NCBI RefSeq assembly: GCF_030758315.1
Contig: NZ_CP132336.1
Span: 1,426,001-1,490,000 of the forward strand
Length of the DNA stretch: 64,000 bases
Direction: 5' to 3'
From: Pararhizobium sp. IMCC3301
Lineage (GTDB): Bacteria > Pseudomonadota > Alphaproteobacteria > Rhizobiales > GCA-2746425
Shown here: positions 1 through 8,847 of the stretch, piece after piece
Position numbering within the stretch: position 1 is the stretch's first letter
Layout of the letters: the number at the start of each line of letters is the position of its first letter
Translations under genes and position numbers: made by a program
Notes under the pieces: generated by a model
Database searches by the model: none
What the model was told of the DNA's origin: nothing
What the model saw: only the letters and a program-made list of their open reading frames with translations

Positions 1-2
1 TG

Positions 3-1250
3 GCCATTCTGGCGTTGGCCAGTGGTATCTACACCTATCTTGGTGTGCGCGGTTTGCTGGATGGCACGGCCAATCTGGTATTTTTCGGCGCGGTGATTTA
101 TTCCGTTGCGGTCTCCGTTGGGATTTATGCCTTCTGGTCCTATCTTATTCGCTTTGCACCTCACCTGCGCACCTCCTCCGGGCGTGGCCTGCTGTTCGCG
201 GCCATTGGCCTTGGCAGTGTCATGATCATCGCCATGTCATCCTGGCTGAATGCCGCCGCCCTTGCTGGCAGTGCAGCGCTGGAACAGCATCTGGCAGTAA
301 CCATCGAGGATTACCAGCAGGATCTGACCGAGGCGCATAATAATGCGCTGGCGGCACAAAGCCTGTTACCGGATATCCAATTGGCGGCAGATCGATTTCA
401 GCGTCTCTCGCGCGAGGAAGAGGCGTCAGGAGCGCTCACCGGCACATCCGGCTCCGGCACCGTGGTGCAGTTGCTGCGGCAGATGTCGACCCAGCTTGAG
501 GGTCTTGCCAGAGAGATTGAAGCTTCCCGCACGCCGGTAAAACAATTGTTCGAGCAGGGCGGCGAGCAGCTCAACCGGATGCGCCGGCTGGTCTCGGCCG
601 CCGGACCCATTGCCCCGCGCAGCGATGCCTTTTCGGAGGAAGTGGTTACGCTGACCGGTGTTATATCCGCGCTTCAGGAAACTTCGATTGCACCGGCGGT
701 CAGACGAGCCGCTGACGATCTGACCCGCACCTTTATTGCGCCTGTGGCAGATGGCCGATCCCGTGATCTGGCCCTGCGCCAGAATGAGGTGGTGGACCGC
801 GTGCAAAATGCGGTGGCCGGTCAGGGCGAAGCGCTGTCCCAGGCTGCCAACGAAATTCTGAGCCGCGAAACAGTCAAGCCCAAGCGCTTTGTGCCGCTCT
901 CCGCACCCGAAGCAGTGCTGCGCTATGCCGGGGATTTCCTGCCCAGTTGGGCCGGTGCCATCTCGATCGATCTTTTGCCCGCCGTGTTGATTTTCATTCT
1001 GTGTATCGTCCACGCCGCAATTCGCCGCGAAGAAGACCCGGATGCGTTTGAAAATACCATGACCGCAGCGGATATGGTGCAGGCACTATCGCTGTATGAT
1101 CGTCTGCAGGATCACCGCCGCGATCGCCTGCGCTCTGAATTTGACCGTGATCGCAGCCGCGAAGACCCTGTCCCCGATGAGGTGCAGCCCGATGATCCAA
1201 AGATCGCGCAGATCAAGCCGATTGATGAACGCGGACCAAGGCGGCGCTGA
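3..1250 (+). CDS. Conserved membrane protein with periplasmic coiled region, 5' end outside the window
   Basis: The frame is open from the first complete codon of the window, so the true start lies upstream. The visible part has two hydrophobic helices near its N-terminus (roughly residues 20-50 and 60-85), then about 230 mostly hydrophilic, Ala/Gln/Arg-rich residues likely to form helices or coiled coil, a further hydrophobic helix near residue 320, and a charged Arg/Asp-rich tail. It ends three bases before the ATG of the ClpP-like membrane protein, so the two are probably co-transcribed and may work together. I do not recognise a named family and give no function. The coding call rests on the long open frame, the membrane helices and the tight spacing to the next gene. 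Confidence 0.75.
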   Translation, partial: AILALASGIYTYLGVRGLLDGTANLVFFGAVIYSVAVSVGIYAFWSYLIRFAPHLRTSSGRGLLFAAIGLGSVMIIAMSSWLNAAALAGSAALEQHLAVTIEDYQQDLTEAHNNALAAQSLLPDIQLAADRFQRLSREEEASGALTGTSGSGTVVQLLRQMSTQLEGLAREIEASRTPVKQLFEQGGEQLNRMRRLVSAAGPIAPRSDAFSEEVVTLTGVISALQETSIAPAVRRAADDLTRTFIAPVADGRSRDLALRQNEVVDRVQNAVAGQGEALSQAANEILSRETVKPKRFVPLSAPEAVLRYAGDFLPSWAGAISIDLLPAVLIFILCIVHAAIRREEDPDAFENTMTAADMVQALSLYDRLQDHRRDRLRSEFDRDRSREDPVPDEVQPDDPKIAQIKPIDERGPRRR

Positions 1251-1253
1251 TTG

Positions 1254-2117
1254 ATGAGTTACACCGAGACAGACCCGGCCAGCGATGCGCACGTCAAAAC
1301 CGCGTCAGAACGGATTCAGGACGGTCTGCTCTGGCTTGTGTTTCTCGCCATGATCTCTGCTGCTGGCTATGTGCTGATGCTGGATTACCGCTACCTGCAA
1401 TATGAAGACCGCCTGGCCGGTATTGAAGACACGCGCGAACCAGTGCCGATGATGCCGGTCAGTCCCAGCGATCAGATCCGGCCCTATGTGCCCGGCTCGC
1501 GCCCGGTCGGGCCCAGCCGGGAGGCACCCGATCTCAGCCCGTTCGAAATTTCACCTGATATGCCGGAAAGAGAGCCGATGGTGTTCAGGCGCGATGGCAA
1601 TGGCGTTTTGCTGGCATTCGGCACCATTACGCCAGGCACGGCTGAAATCTTCGAACGCGCGCTGCTTGACCTCAAGGAGCCCGTCACGGAGATTGTGCTG
1701 CATTCCCCCGGTGGCTCGGTTCAGGATGCCCTGAGCATGGCGCGGCTGATCCGCGACAAGGAGTTGAACACACGAATTATTGCCAATGGCTATTGCGCCA
1801 GCTCATGCCCTCTGGTGTTTGCCGGCGGCGTAAAACGCGAAGCCCACGAAACCGCTTGGATTGGCGTGCACCAGGTCTATGCGCCGCCAAGCACCTTCGG
1901 CAGTATCCAGCAGGGCATGGATGATGCGCAGAGGATCAGCGCCCAGACCCAGCAGGCTCTGCTCGATTTCGGCGTCGATCCGGCGCTCTGGATCAAGGCC
2001 ATGGAGACACCGAAGGATCAGCTTTATGTGTTGACGGCGCATGAATTGGAGGAACTGAAGCTGGCGACCAGCGTAGAATTCGAAGTCGGCAATGCAAAAG
2101 GCTCGAACCCTTCATGA
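1254..2117 (+). CDS. Membrane-anchored ClpP-like serine protease domain protein
   Basis: One transmembrane helix (about residues 24-42) is followed by a proline-rich linker and a ClpP/crotonase-fold domain from about residue 115. Visible Clp-type features are the glycine-rich SPGGSV loop (151-156), the CASSC segment (181-185) holding the likely nucleophilic serine, and a histidine in GVHQVY near residue 206. This matches predicted periplasmic ClpP-like proteins rather than cytosolic ClpP, because of the anchor and the extra N-terminal 110 residues. The ATG at 1254 is preferred over the TTG just before it. The upstream membrane protein gene ends at 1250, suggesting one transcript. Substrate is unknown; proteolytic activity is inferred from motifs only. 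Confidence 0.75.
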   Translation: MSYTETDPASDAHVKTASERIQDGLLWLVFLAMISAAGYVLMLDYRYLQYEDRLAGIEDTREPVPMMPVSPSDQIRPYVPGSRPVGPSREAPDLSPFEISPDMPEREPMVFRRDGNGVLLAFGTITPGTAEIFERALLDLKEPVTEIVLHSPGGSVQDALSMARLIRDKELNTRIIANGYCASSCPLVFAGGVKREAHETAWIGVHQVYAPPSTFGSIQQGMDDAQRISAQTQQALLDFGVDPALWIKAMETPKDQLYVLTAHELEELKLATSVEFEVGNAKGSNPS

Positions 2118-2148
2118 AACTATCGTATTCTGCGCTCTATATACTCGC

Positions 2149-2679
2149 ATGACCCGTTTGATTCTGATGCGCCACGCCAAATCCTCCTCGAGCGATCCGT
2201 CCCTGCCCGATCATGACCGGCCGCTCAATCAACGCGGACGTCACGCTGCGCAACAAATGGCAGATGAACTTGTCCGGCGCGGCTATGTCCCCGATGCAAT
2301 CATCTGTTCAACCGCGCTGCGTGCCCGCCAGACACTGGCGCCCCTGCTGCAAATGCTCAATGGCTCGGTCCACCTCACCATGTCGCGCGCTCTTTATGAG
2401 GCACAATCAGAACATTATCCGGGCCTCATTATGGCAGCTGGCGCAAGCGCCGGACAGCCTGATACCACACCAGGCACTCTGATGCTGATCGGCCATAATT
2501 TTGCCATTCAGGATGTTGCGCTGGCACTGGCAGGAAACTGCGATACGCCGCAATACAAAAATCTGAAATCAAAATTTCCCACGGGAGCAGCCGCTGTGCT
2601 GGACTTCGCCCGAGGTCTTGCAAACTGCACCCCGGGCAGCGGCACTTTGTCTGCGTTTCTGCGTCCCCGCGATCTATAA
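2149..2679 (+). CDS. SixA-like phosphohistidine phosphatase (histidine phosphatase superfamily)
   Basis: A 176-residue protein opening with MTRLILMRHAKSS, the RH signature in which the histidine is phosphorylated during catalysis in this superfamily. A second conserved histidine sits in LIGHNFAIQ near residue 120. Length and motif order fit the SixA branch, which removes phosphate from histidine phosphotransfer domains or other small substrates. An earlier in-frame start at 2092 would add 19 residues and overlap the previous gene; I prefer the ATG at 2149 because it places the beta-strand and RH motif directly at the N-terminus, as is usual. The biological substrate cannot be read from the sequence. 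Confidence 0.85.
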   Translation: MTRLILMRHAKSSSSDPSLPDHDRPLNQRGRHAAQQMADELVRRGYVPDAIICSTALRARQTLAPLLQMLNGSVHLTMSRALYEAQSEHYPGLIMAAGASAGQPDTTPGTLMLIGHNFAIQDVALALAGNCDTPQYKNLKSKFPTGAAAVLDFARGLANCTPGSGTLSAFLRPRDL

Positions 2680-2728
2680 GTCACATAACAATTTTGCAAC
2701 CGCCGCATCGCGTGCCTAAATGCTGTAG

Positions 2729-2859
2729 GGTCTGGACTTAATCAGGACTGTGTATTGGTGACTATGATATTGCCCCGCGTAAAAGCGCGATGGCTGTGGA
2801 AATCGCCAGGTTTTCAAGCCTCTGCAGCGCAAATCTGCAATCCCGTTTAAGTCCAGACC
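2729..2859. repeat. 13-bp perfect inverted repeat bracketing 131 bp between sixA-like and ycjX
   Basis: GGTCTGGACTTAA at 2729-2741 is exactly repeated in inverted orientation at 2847-2859, with 105 bp between the arms. The inner part holds smaller dyads. No direct repeat of flanking bases is visible, so a mobile origin is only a possibility; a long hairpin in the leader of the ycjX transcript is the other simple reading. Confidence 0.6.
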
Positions 2860-2885
2860 AAAGAGCCCGCACAGGAGTAACAAGC

Positions 2886-4340
2886 TTGAGTCTTTTGGAT
2901 ATTCTGGATGAGGCTGCCCGCGCCACCCGCGACCAGGCAGAAACGCTGAAGAATGACTATACAACTCCGACCGTGCGTCTGGGTGTCACCGGCCTGTCGC
3001 GAGCCGGAAAAACCGTCTTTATCACAGCGCTTCTGCACAATCTGCTCGAAGGCGGCCGGCTGGCGCTGTTCGACGCGCAGGCCAGAGGCCGCATCGCCAG
3101 TGCCTCACTGCGGCCACAGCCCGATGATGGTGTACCGACATTCGACTATCGCGCTCATGTCCGTGACCTTGTCAGCAAGCGCCTTTGGCCATCCTCGACC
3201 CGGCAGATCAGTGAAATCCGGCTGACCCTGATTTTTGAATCCGAAAGCCTGTGGACGCGAATCTTCAAGGCCAGCCAGATACATCTGGATATTGTCGACT
3301 ATCCCGGCGAGTGGCTTCTCGATCTGACCCTGATCGACAAGGATTTCGCCACATGGTCCAAGAGCGCATTGCGGTTGACACAAAAACCCGACCGGCAGGA
3401 TCTGGCTCAGGACTGGCTGATTTATCTCAATACTCTGAGCCAGGAACCGGACGATGCCGAAGCCAGCGCACAGATCGGTGCGGCGCTGTTCACAAAATAC
3501 CTCGCTGACTGCCGCGCCGGGGATCGCGCCCTGTCGATGCTGCCGCCGGGGCGCTTTTTGATGCCGGGCGACATGGCAGGCTCACCGGCACTGACCTTCT
3601 GCCCGCTGCCTGTGGCCTCAAAAGCCGGCGCGCCACAACTCTATGCGCTGCTTGAGCGCCGCTTTGAGGCCTATAAGAGCCTGGTTGTAAAACCGTTCTT
3701 CAAAGACCATTTTGCCCGGCTCGACCGGCAGATTGTTCTGGTCGACGTGCTCAATGCCCTCAATGCAGGACCGGATGCAATTCACGATCTGGAAGAAACC
3801 CTGGCAGATGTGCTGCGCGCATTCCGGCCCGGCCGCAATTCCTGGCTGGCTGGCATTCTGGGCAAGCGGATCGACCGGGTGTTGTTTGCTGCCACCAAGG
3901 CCGATCATGTGCATCACAGTGACCATGATCGGCTGGAAGCTATTCTCGACCATTTGCTGCAGGACGCAGCCAAACGCGTCAAATTCTCCGGTGCCGAGAC
4001 AAAAACCATTGCCATTTCTGCGGTTCGGGCCACCAGAGAAGCCCATCTGGAAGTTGACGGAGATCGCGTCCCGGCCATTCTCGGCACGCCGCTTGCCGGA
4101 GAAACCGCTCATGGCGACACCTATGACGGCACCCAGGAGATTGCCCTGTTTCCAGGCGATCTGCCGGATGATCCGCAAGCCATTTATGCAATTCGAACCA
4201 CGCCGGACGAAGATCCGCTGCGCTATCTGCGCTTCAAGCCGCCAAAACTGGAGGAAACGGCTGAAGGTCTGACCCTGTCGCTGCCTCACATAAGGCTGGA
4301 TCGCGCTCTTGAATTTCTGTTGGGAGACAAACTGGCATGA
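2886..4340 (+). CDS. ycjX: YcjX family P-loop protein
   Basis: A 484-residue GTPase-like ATP/GTP-binding protein. The Walker A loop GLSRAGKT lies at residues 36-43 and the DIVDYPGEW segment near residue 140 is the Walker B region, both hallmarks of the YcjX/DUF463 family. The TTG at 2886 is chosen because AGGAG sits at 2873-2877, eight bases upstream, and because the N-terminus then starts right before the family domain. Its last codons overlap the following TIGR01620 gene by four bases (ATGA), so the two are translationally coupled, as ycjX and ycjF are elsewhere. In enterobacteria the pair belongs to the phage-shock regulon; no PspF-type signals are visible here. Confidence 0.9.
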   Translation: MSLLDILDEAARATRDQAETLKNDYTTPTVRLGVTGLSRAGKTVFITALLHNLLEGGRLALFDAQARGRIASASLRPQPDDGVPTFDYRAHVRDLVSKRLWPSSTRQISEIRLTLIFESESLWTRIFKASQIHLDIVDYPGEWLLDLTLIDKDFATWSKSALRLTQKPDRQDLAQDWLIYLNTLSQEPDDAEASAQIGAALFTKYLADCRAGDRALSMLPPGRFLMPGDMAGSPALTFCPLPVASKAGAPQLYALLERRFEAYKSLVVKPFFKDHFARLDRQIVLVDVLNALNAGPDAIHDLEETLADVLRAFRPGRNSWLAGILGKRIDRVLFAATKADHVHHSDHDRLEAILDHLLQDAAKRVKFSGAETKTIAISAVRATREAHLEVDGDRVPAILGTPLAGETAHGDTYDGTQEIALFPGDLPDDPQAIYAIRTTPDEDPLRYLRFKPPKLEETAEGLTLSLPHIRLDRALEFLLGDKLA

Positions 4341-5353
4341 CCCGACCGACAGACAACACCGGCCCGACCCGGACCCGCAAACCAAGTGCACAACTGCTCA
4401 GCGAAGCCCGGCTCGTAGAGCCGCCAGCCTCGTTGCCTGCCGTCTCCGAGCCGAATGCGGCCGCACCACCAGTTAAGCCTAAAGCGCGCAGATTTTCATT
4501 GGGAAAACTGTTCTGGACCAGCCTGACAGGCCTTCTAGGTCTGGCCTTCGGCCTGTGGCTGGACGGGTTGATTGCAGATCTGTTCTCTCGCGCCGACTGG
4601 CTTGGCTATGCAGCCATGGCGCTGTCGCTGCTGCTGGTCGTTGCCCTGCTGGCGCTGGCTTTGCGCGAATTGTCGGCGCTGGCCCGCCTCAAGACCATGC
4701 ACCGCTTGCAGCAACGCGCAGCCTCGGCCTATTCCGAAAACGACCTGCCAAAAACACGGATCGTTGTAGGCGATTTGCTGTCGCTGTATCAGGGTCGCGC
4801 CGACACCGCGCGCAGCCGTGGGCAACTGAAAAACCAGTTGGATGATGTCATGGATGGCCGCGATCTTGTCAAACTGGCTGAACGGGATCTGCTTGGTGCA
4901 ATGGACGCCAGAGCCAATGCCATCATTCTCAACTCGGCGAAACGGACGAGCATCGTCACCGCCATCAGTCCGCGTGCGCTGATTGATGTGCTGTTCGTCG
5001 TTGTCGAAAACGTGCGGCTGATCCGCCGCCTGTCACAACTCTATGGCGGCCGTCCGGGATTTTTCAGCTCCTGGCGTCTGGCCCGCGAAGTCATCGGCCA
5101 CCTGGCTCTTACCGGCGGCTTATCGGCGGGTGACAGCCTCATCCAGAATGCGCTCGGCCACGGCCTTGCTGCAAAAGTCTCCGCCCGCCTTGGTGAAGGC
5201 GTCATCAATGGCATGCTGACGGCGCGGGTCGGACGCGCGGCCATGACCGTCTGCAGGCCGCTGCCGTTTCTGGCCGGCAAGCCACCCAGCCTGAAAAGCA
5301 TCTTCAGCGAATTGACAAAAACCGCATCCCGCCAACACGATGAGCCGGATTAA
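4337..5353 (+). CDS. YcjF-like inner membrane protein (TIGR01620 / DUF697)
   Basis: A 338-residue protein with a proline-rich cytosolic N-terminus, two adjacent transmembrane helices at about residues 55-80 and 90-115, and a long C-terminal half containing the DUF697-like region. It starts within the stop codon of ycjX (ATGA overlap), the classical partner arrangement for this family, which suggests that the two products act as a membrane complex. The exact role is not established. The two short hydrophobic stretches late in the protein (around residues 250-290) may be membrane-associated rather than spanning. Confidence 0.85.
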   Translation: MTRPTDNTGPTRTRKPSAQLLSEARLVEPPASLPAVSEPNAAAPPVKPKARRFSLGKLFWTSLTGLLGLAFGLWLDGLIADLFSRADWLGYAAMALSLLLVVALLALALRELSALARLKTMHRLQQRAASAYSENDLPKTRIVVGDLLSLYQGRADTARSRGQLKNQLDDVMDGRDLVKLAERDLLGAMDARANAIILNSAKRTSIVTAISPRALIDVLFVVVENVRLIRRLSQLYGGRPGFFSSWRLAREVIGHLALTGGLSAGDSLIQNALGHGLAAKVSARLGEGVINGMLTARVGRAAMTVCRPLPFLAGKPPSLKSIFSELTKTASRQHDEPD

Positions 5354-5385
5354 AGCTCAACTCTTTCATACAGGATAATCGACAG

Positions 5386-6246
5386 GTGAATGAGGTTACA
5401 CTTCGCTCCACTGTGAACACATGGCAGTGCGATGAGAATGCGCATATGAATGTGCAGTTCTATTTTGCGAAATTTGACGATGCCGACCGCGTATTCCGCG
5501 ACCGGTTTGCCCTGCCCTCGCTGAGCCGCGCAATGCGCCTCACCCGCCATGTGCGCTATCACCGGGAAGCGGCGGCGGCGGCCATGATCGAAGTTCGCTC
5601 CGCCATAGTGCAGCGCGACGGCAAACCGGCAGCGGTGCGTCATCAGATGACCAGCGAGCCCGGCCATGCGGTCATTGCGACGGCGCTTGATACCTATCAG
5701 CCCGATGCGCTTGCGCAGATATCCGCCAGGCTGCAAGTGCCGACAGTCGATTGGGACGACATATCCAACGCCCTGCCCCGCGGACTGGACATCGCCCCGT
5801 CCGGCGAGGACAGCGACACCTCAACGCGGTCCGGGATTGCAACCTATCACGGTGTGTTGCATCCGCGGGATTTTGCTGCCGATGGACACCTGCTCGACCG
5901 TGCCGTCATCTCCTGTTTTACCGATGCTGCACCTCATGCCTGGGCGGCAGGCGGCATTGAACCGGCCTGGTTGCAGCAAAATAAGTTCGGCCGGGTCGCC
6001 GTTGAAATGAAATTGACTTATGGCGCTGTGCCAAAGCCGGGCGCGATCGTGTCGTTGGAAACGGCATTTCTGGCAGTCGGCAACACAACTTTTACGCTGC
6101 GCCACACGCTCACCAGTTCAGGGCGGATTGTCGCCTATGGTGAGCTTGTCAGCCTGATGATGGACCTTGATCTGCGCAAGGCGGTTCCCCTGCCGGAGCG
6201 GGCGGACCAGATGCGCCAACTGGCAGCAACCCGATTCTCGCAATAA
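5386..6246 (+). CDS. Thioesterase-like double hotdog protein
   Basis: A 286-residue protein with two hotdog-like halves. The N-terminal half carries the NAHMNVQFYFAKFDDAD segment (about residues 14-30), the pattern seen around the active site of 4-hydroxybenzoyl-CoA-type thioesterases; the second half (about 145-270) ends in a beta-rich GRIVAYGELVSLMM strand. It probably hydrolyses an acyl-CoA or acyl carrier thioester, but the substrate cannot be inferred. The GTG at 5386 is preceded by AGGAT. It starts 32 bases after the ycjF-like gene and may share its transcript. It converges on the MFS gene, with only seven bases between the two stop codons and no obvious terminator there. Confidence 0.75.
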   Translation: MNEVTLRSTVNTWQCDENAHMNVQFYFAKFDDADRVFRDRFALPSLSRAMRLTRHVRYHREAAAAAMIEVRSAIVQRDGKPAAVRHQMTSEPGHAVIATALDTYQPDALAQISARLQVPTVDWDDISNALPRGLDIAPSGEDSDTSTRSGIATYHGVLHPRDFAADGHLLDRAVISCFTDAAPHAWAAGGIEPAWLQQNKFGRVAVEMKLTYGAVPKPGAIVSLETAFLAVGNTTFTLRHTLTSSGRIVAYGELVSLMMDLDLRKAVPLPERADQMRQLAATRFSQ

Positions 6247-6253
6247 GGCATTA

Positions 6254-7480
6254 TTAGACCAGCTCGCTACTGCTGCTTCTGACCAGCAGGACAAGGGCGA
6301 AGCCGGCAATTCCGGCAAACAGAAAGGCGACGGACAGGGGCACCACGCTCAGATCATAAAACCGGCCCAGCACCACCGCGATGATGACAGCAATCAGACT
6401 GGAAAGACCCGAGGTCAAAGAGGCCCCCAGACCGGCCACCCGGCCCAGAAACTGCATCGCCATCGCATTCAGATTGCTGAACAGAATTGCAAAACAGAAA
6501 AACTCTGCTGCGCAGATCAGCATGAACAGCAGAAACGGCGGCTGACCGTCATAGAGCAGGGATACCGCCAGCAGACCAGCGCTCAGCCCGGCCATGGCCG
6601 CAAGCGCCAACACTGCCAGACGCTCCATGCCGAAACGTATCACCAGCAGACTGTTGAAAAACGACGCAAATCCGATACCGGAGGCCAGCATGGCGAAATA
6701 AAGCGGAAACATGTTACCCGCGCCATATATATCCTGAAACACCGATTGTGCAGTGCTCAGATAGAGCAGTTTACCGCCAAAAACCGCGCCAAGCGCCACG
6801 ACATAGGCCATCACCCGCCGGTGTCTGACAATCAGCCAGCTATTGCGTGCCAGCAATCGCAGCGACAGGGGAATCCGGCGTTCAACCGCAAGCGTTTCAC
6901 GTTGCCGCGTCATCAGCCACAGCGACACGATCAGCCCCAGGGCCAGATAGACCAGAAATATCGCCCGCCAGTCTGCGACCGACATCACCAATTGTCCGAA
7001 GGCAGGTGCCAACATCGGCACCAGCACAAACACCATGTAGATATACGACATGATGCGGGCCATCTCATCGCCGGAGAACTTGTCCCGAATCAGCGCCCGT
7101 GAGCCGATTTTGGGACCGGACACGCCAAAACCCTGAATGATCCGTCCAAGCAGCATCTGCTCCATTGACGATGCAGTCATGGCCAGAATCGTCCCGGCAC
7201 AGAAAATCGCCAGACCCAGCAAAATGGTCTTGCGGCGGCCGATGGCATCGGACAGCGGACCGAACAGCAACTCGCCAAACACCATTCCAAAAACGAACAG
7301 TGAGATCACCAATTGGGTGTTTTTCGCGTCAGACACAGCGAGCGTCCGGCCAATTTCGCCCAAGGCCGGCAACATCGCGTCAGTCGCCGCAGCTGTCAGT
7401 GAAGTGATGAGCGAGAACAGGGCGATGAATTCAACCGTGCTGAGCGGTTTTTCCGCGCGCGCACTGTGGTCAACCGCCAT
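6254..7480 (-). CDS. MFS multidrug transporter, Bcr/CflA family
   Basis: A 408-residue protein with twelve hydrophobic segments and no large soluble domain. The first loop contains FGELLFGPLSDAIGRRKT, the MFS motif A between helices 2 and 3, and the following region FCAGTILAM fits the Bcr/CflA drug-proton antiporter branch (bicyclomycin and sulfonamide export in relatives). A purine-rich stretch precedes the ATG. It lies eight bases after the PH-like membrane protein on the same strand, so the two are probably one transcript. Substrate is unknown; resistance is an inference from family. Confidence 0.85.
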   Translation of the reverse strand: MAVDHSARAEKPLSTVEFIALFSLITSLTAAATDAMLPALGEIGRTLAVSDAKNTQLVISLFVFGMVFGELLFGPLSDAIGRRKTILLGLAIFCAGTILAMTASSMEQMLLGRIIQGFGVSGPKIGSRALIRDKFSGDEMARIMSYIYMVFVLVPMLAPAFGQLVMSVADWRAIFLVYLALGLIVSLWLMTRQRETLAVERRIPLSLRLLARNSWLIVRHRRVMAYVVALGAVFGGKLLYLSTAQSVFQDIYGAGNMFPLYFAMLASGIGFASFFNSLLVIRFGMERLAVLALAAMAGLSAGLLAVSLLYDGQPPFLLFMLICAAEFFCFAILFSNLNAMAMQFLGRVAGLGASLTSGLSSLIAVIIAVVLGRFYDLSVVPLSVAFLFAGIAGFALVLLVRSSSSELV

Positions 7481-7488
7481 CAGCCTGC

Positions 7489-8001
7489 CTAACTGTCATG
7501 ACGGTTGGGAGCAAAGCGCTGAACCGCGCGAACAAAGTCGTGGCTCTCACCACGGGTGCGAACAGCCCAGATCCGGTAACCTTTGGTCTTGCCGAGCGGC
7601 GCCTGCTGGTTTTTGAACAACAGCGCCCATGGATGCACGCCCACTTCTTTGGCGGTTTTATCGGTCAGTCCGACCCCGAGAACCGGAGCCGTGCCATGCA
7701 CCTCCAGCCGGTGCCAGAGCATATCGTCCCACGGGATCATTCGGCTGGAAATGCGCCGGTCATGAACGCCCTGCGGCGAGACAATCAGAACCGGCCGCTT
7801 GTCAAACACATGCATGGCAATCACTGCGGAAATTCCGGCAAACGCAATCAGCAAAAGCCAATCGATGTTGCTGCCCACACCCATGATCAGCGCCAGTGCC
7901 TCCAACGACACCGAGACCAGTGTTGCCGCCAACCAGGCTCCCATTACCGTGCGGTTCAACTGCGCACTGAATATCCCGGCTTCATCTGTCACTTCGCTCA
8001 T
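7489..8001 (-). CDS. Small membrane protein with bacterial PH-like domain (STM3941-like)
   Basis: A 170-residue protein with two closely spaced transmembrane helices (about residues 20-42 and 46-64), followed by a soluble beta-rich domain starting at RPVLIVSPQGVHDRR. This two-helix plus PH-like layout is common in uncharacterised bacterial proteins. The WDDM and HPWALLFKN segments are conserved-looking, but no catalytic residues are apparent. It is the first gene of a likely two-gene unit with the downstream MFS transporter. I make no functional claim beyond a membrane location. Confidence 0.7.
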   Translation of the reverse strand: MSEVTDEAGIFSAQLNRTVMGAWLAATLVSVSLEALALIMGVGSNIDWLLLIAFAGISAVIAMHVFDKRPVLIVSPQGVHDRRISSRMIPWDDMLWHRLEVHGTAPVLGVGLTDKTAKEVGVHPWALLFKNQQAPLGKTKGYRIWAVRTRGESHDFVRAVQRFAPNRHDS

Positions 8002-8279
8002 TCTCTCCAGGCCCCGGTCTCGTCAAAAAACGAACTTGTCGCGGTTGCCAGCGTAACAATCAAGCAAAACATGGCCCGGACCCTCGACCGGTCTTTCTGT
8101 TGGTCTTGCAATTTCTCATAATTGAAATATTTTCTCTGACATGGAATATACGCCGTCTCCCGAAAATGCTGCCTTGGCGCTTGCAGTCTGGCTCAAACAG
8201 CTGCGCCACCAGCAGAACTGATCGCTGGAACAATGAGCGCAGCAACTATTTTTTTATTCTGTGAGGAGTGATGCGCCGG

Positions 8280-8834
8280 ATGACACCCCCTTTGGCGACA
8301 CACCCTGTTCAGTGCCTTTCGCTCCAGCAGTTTGATAATTGCCTCCCGCAACTGGCGGAATTGCTCCATGCCTGCGTCCATGACGGTGCCAGTATCGGCT
8401 TCGTGTTGCCCTTCAGCCCGGACGATGCCGAAGGGTTCTGGCTGAAGCGGATCCGTCCGTCGCTTGCCGCCGGCAAACGCGTCGTGATGATTGCCCGTAT
8501 TGACCACAAGCTTGCCGGAACCGTACAGCTTGATTGCGGTTTGATGCCAAATCAGGACCACCGCGCCGATGTCTCCAAGCTCCTTGTGCATCCTGCGTTC
8601 CGGCGCCGCGGCATTGCCAGAGTGTTGATGGCAGAGCTCGAACATCAGGCTGTTCGGCGCGACCGCACGCTGCTGGTGCTGGATACAAGAACCGGGGATT
8701 CTGCCGAGCCGCTCTATGGCTCGCTCGGATTTGAGATTGCCGGAGTCGTGCCCGGCTTTGCCCGCGACCCGTTTGCCGAAAAATTTGACGCCACAACCTA
8801 TATGTTCAAGCATCTCAAACCTGACCACAGCTGA
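8280..8834 (+). CDS. GNAT family N-acetyltransferase
   Basis: A 184-residue acetyltransferase. The acetyl-CoA pyrophosphate loop is VHPAFRRRGIARVLM at about residues 104-118, followed by the motif-B region with LYGSLGFEIAG, both typical of GNAT enzymes. The ATG at 8280 is preferred because AGGAG at 8264-8268 is then eleven bases upstream; the GTG/ATG at 8268 and 8271 overlap or crowd that site. The acceptor substrate is not predictable. The next gene (YcaQ-like) begins 13 bases later on the same strand, suggesting co-transcription. Confidence 0.85.
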   Translation: MTPPLATHPVQCLSLQQFDNCLPQLAELLHACVHDGASIGFVLPFSPDDAEGFWLKRIRPSLAAGKRVVMIARIDHKLAGTVQLDCGLMPNQDHRADVSKLLVHPAFRRRGIARVLMAELEHQAVRRDRTLLVLDTRTGDSAEPLYGSLGFEIAGVVPGFARDPFAEKFDATTYMFKHLKPDHS

Positions 8835-8847
8835 GTCTTGAAATCGT

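Noticed and set aside
6254-7102. Long plus-strand frame through the MFS gene, rich in Gln, His and Arg
   Set aside because: It is the antisense of a clear twelve-helix transporter; the odd composition comes from that.
8141-8221. A 26-codon frame before the GNAT gene
   Set aside because: No ribosome site and no known family; likely chance.
8060-8245. Minus-strand 61-codon frame in the spacer before the GNAT gene
   Set aside because: No ribosome site and no family; low-information frame.
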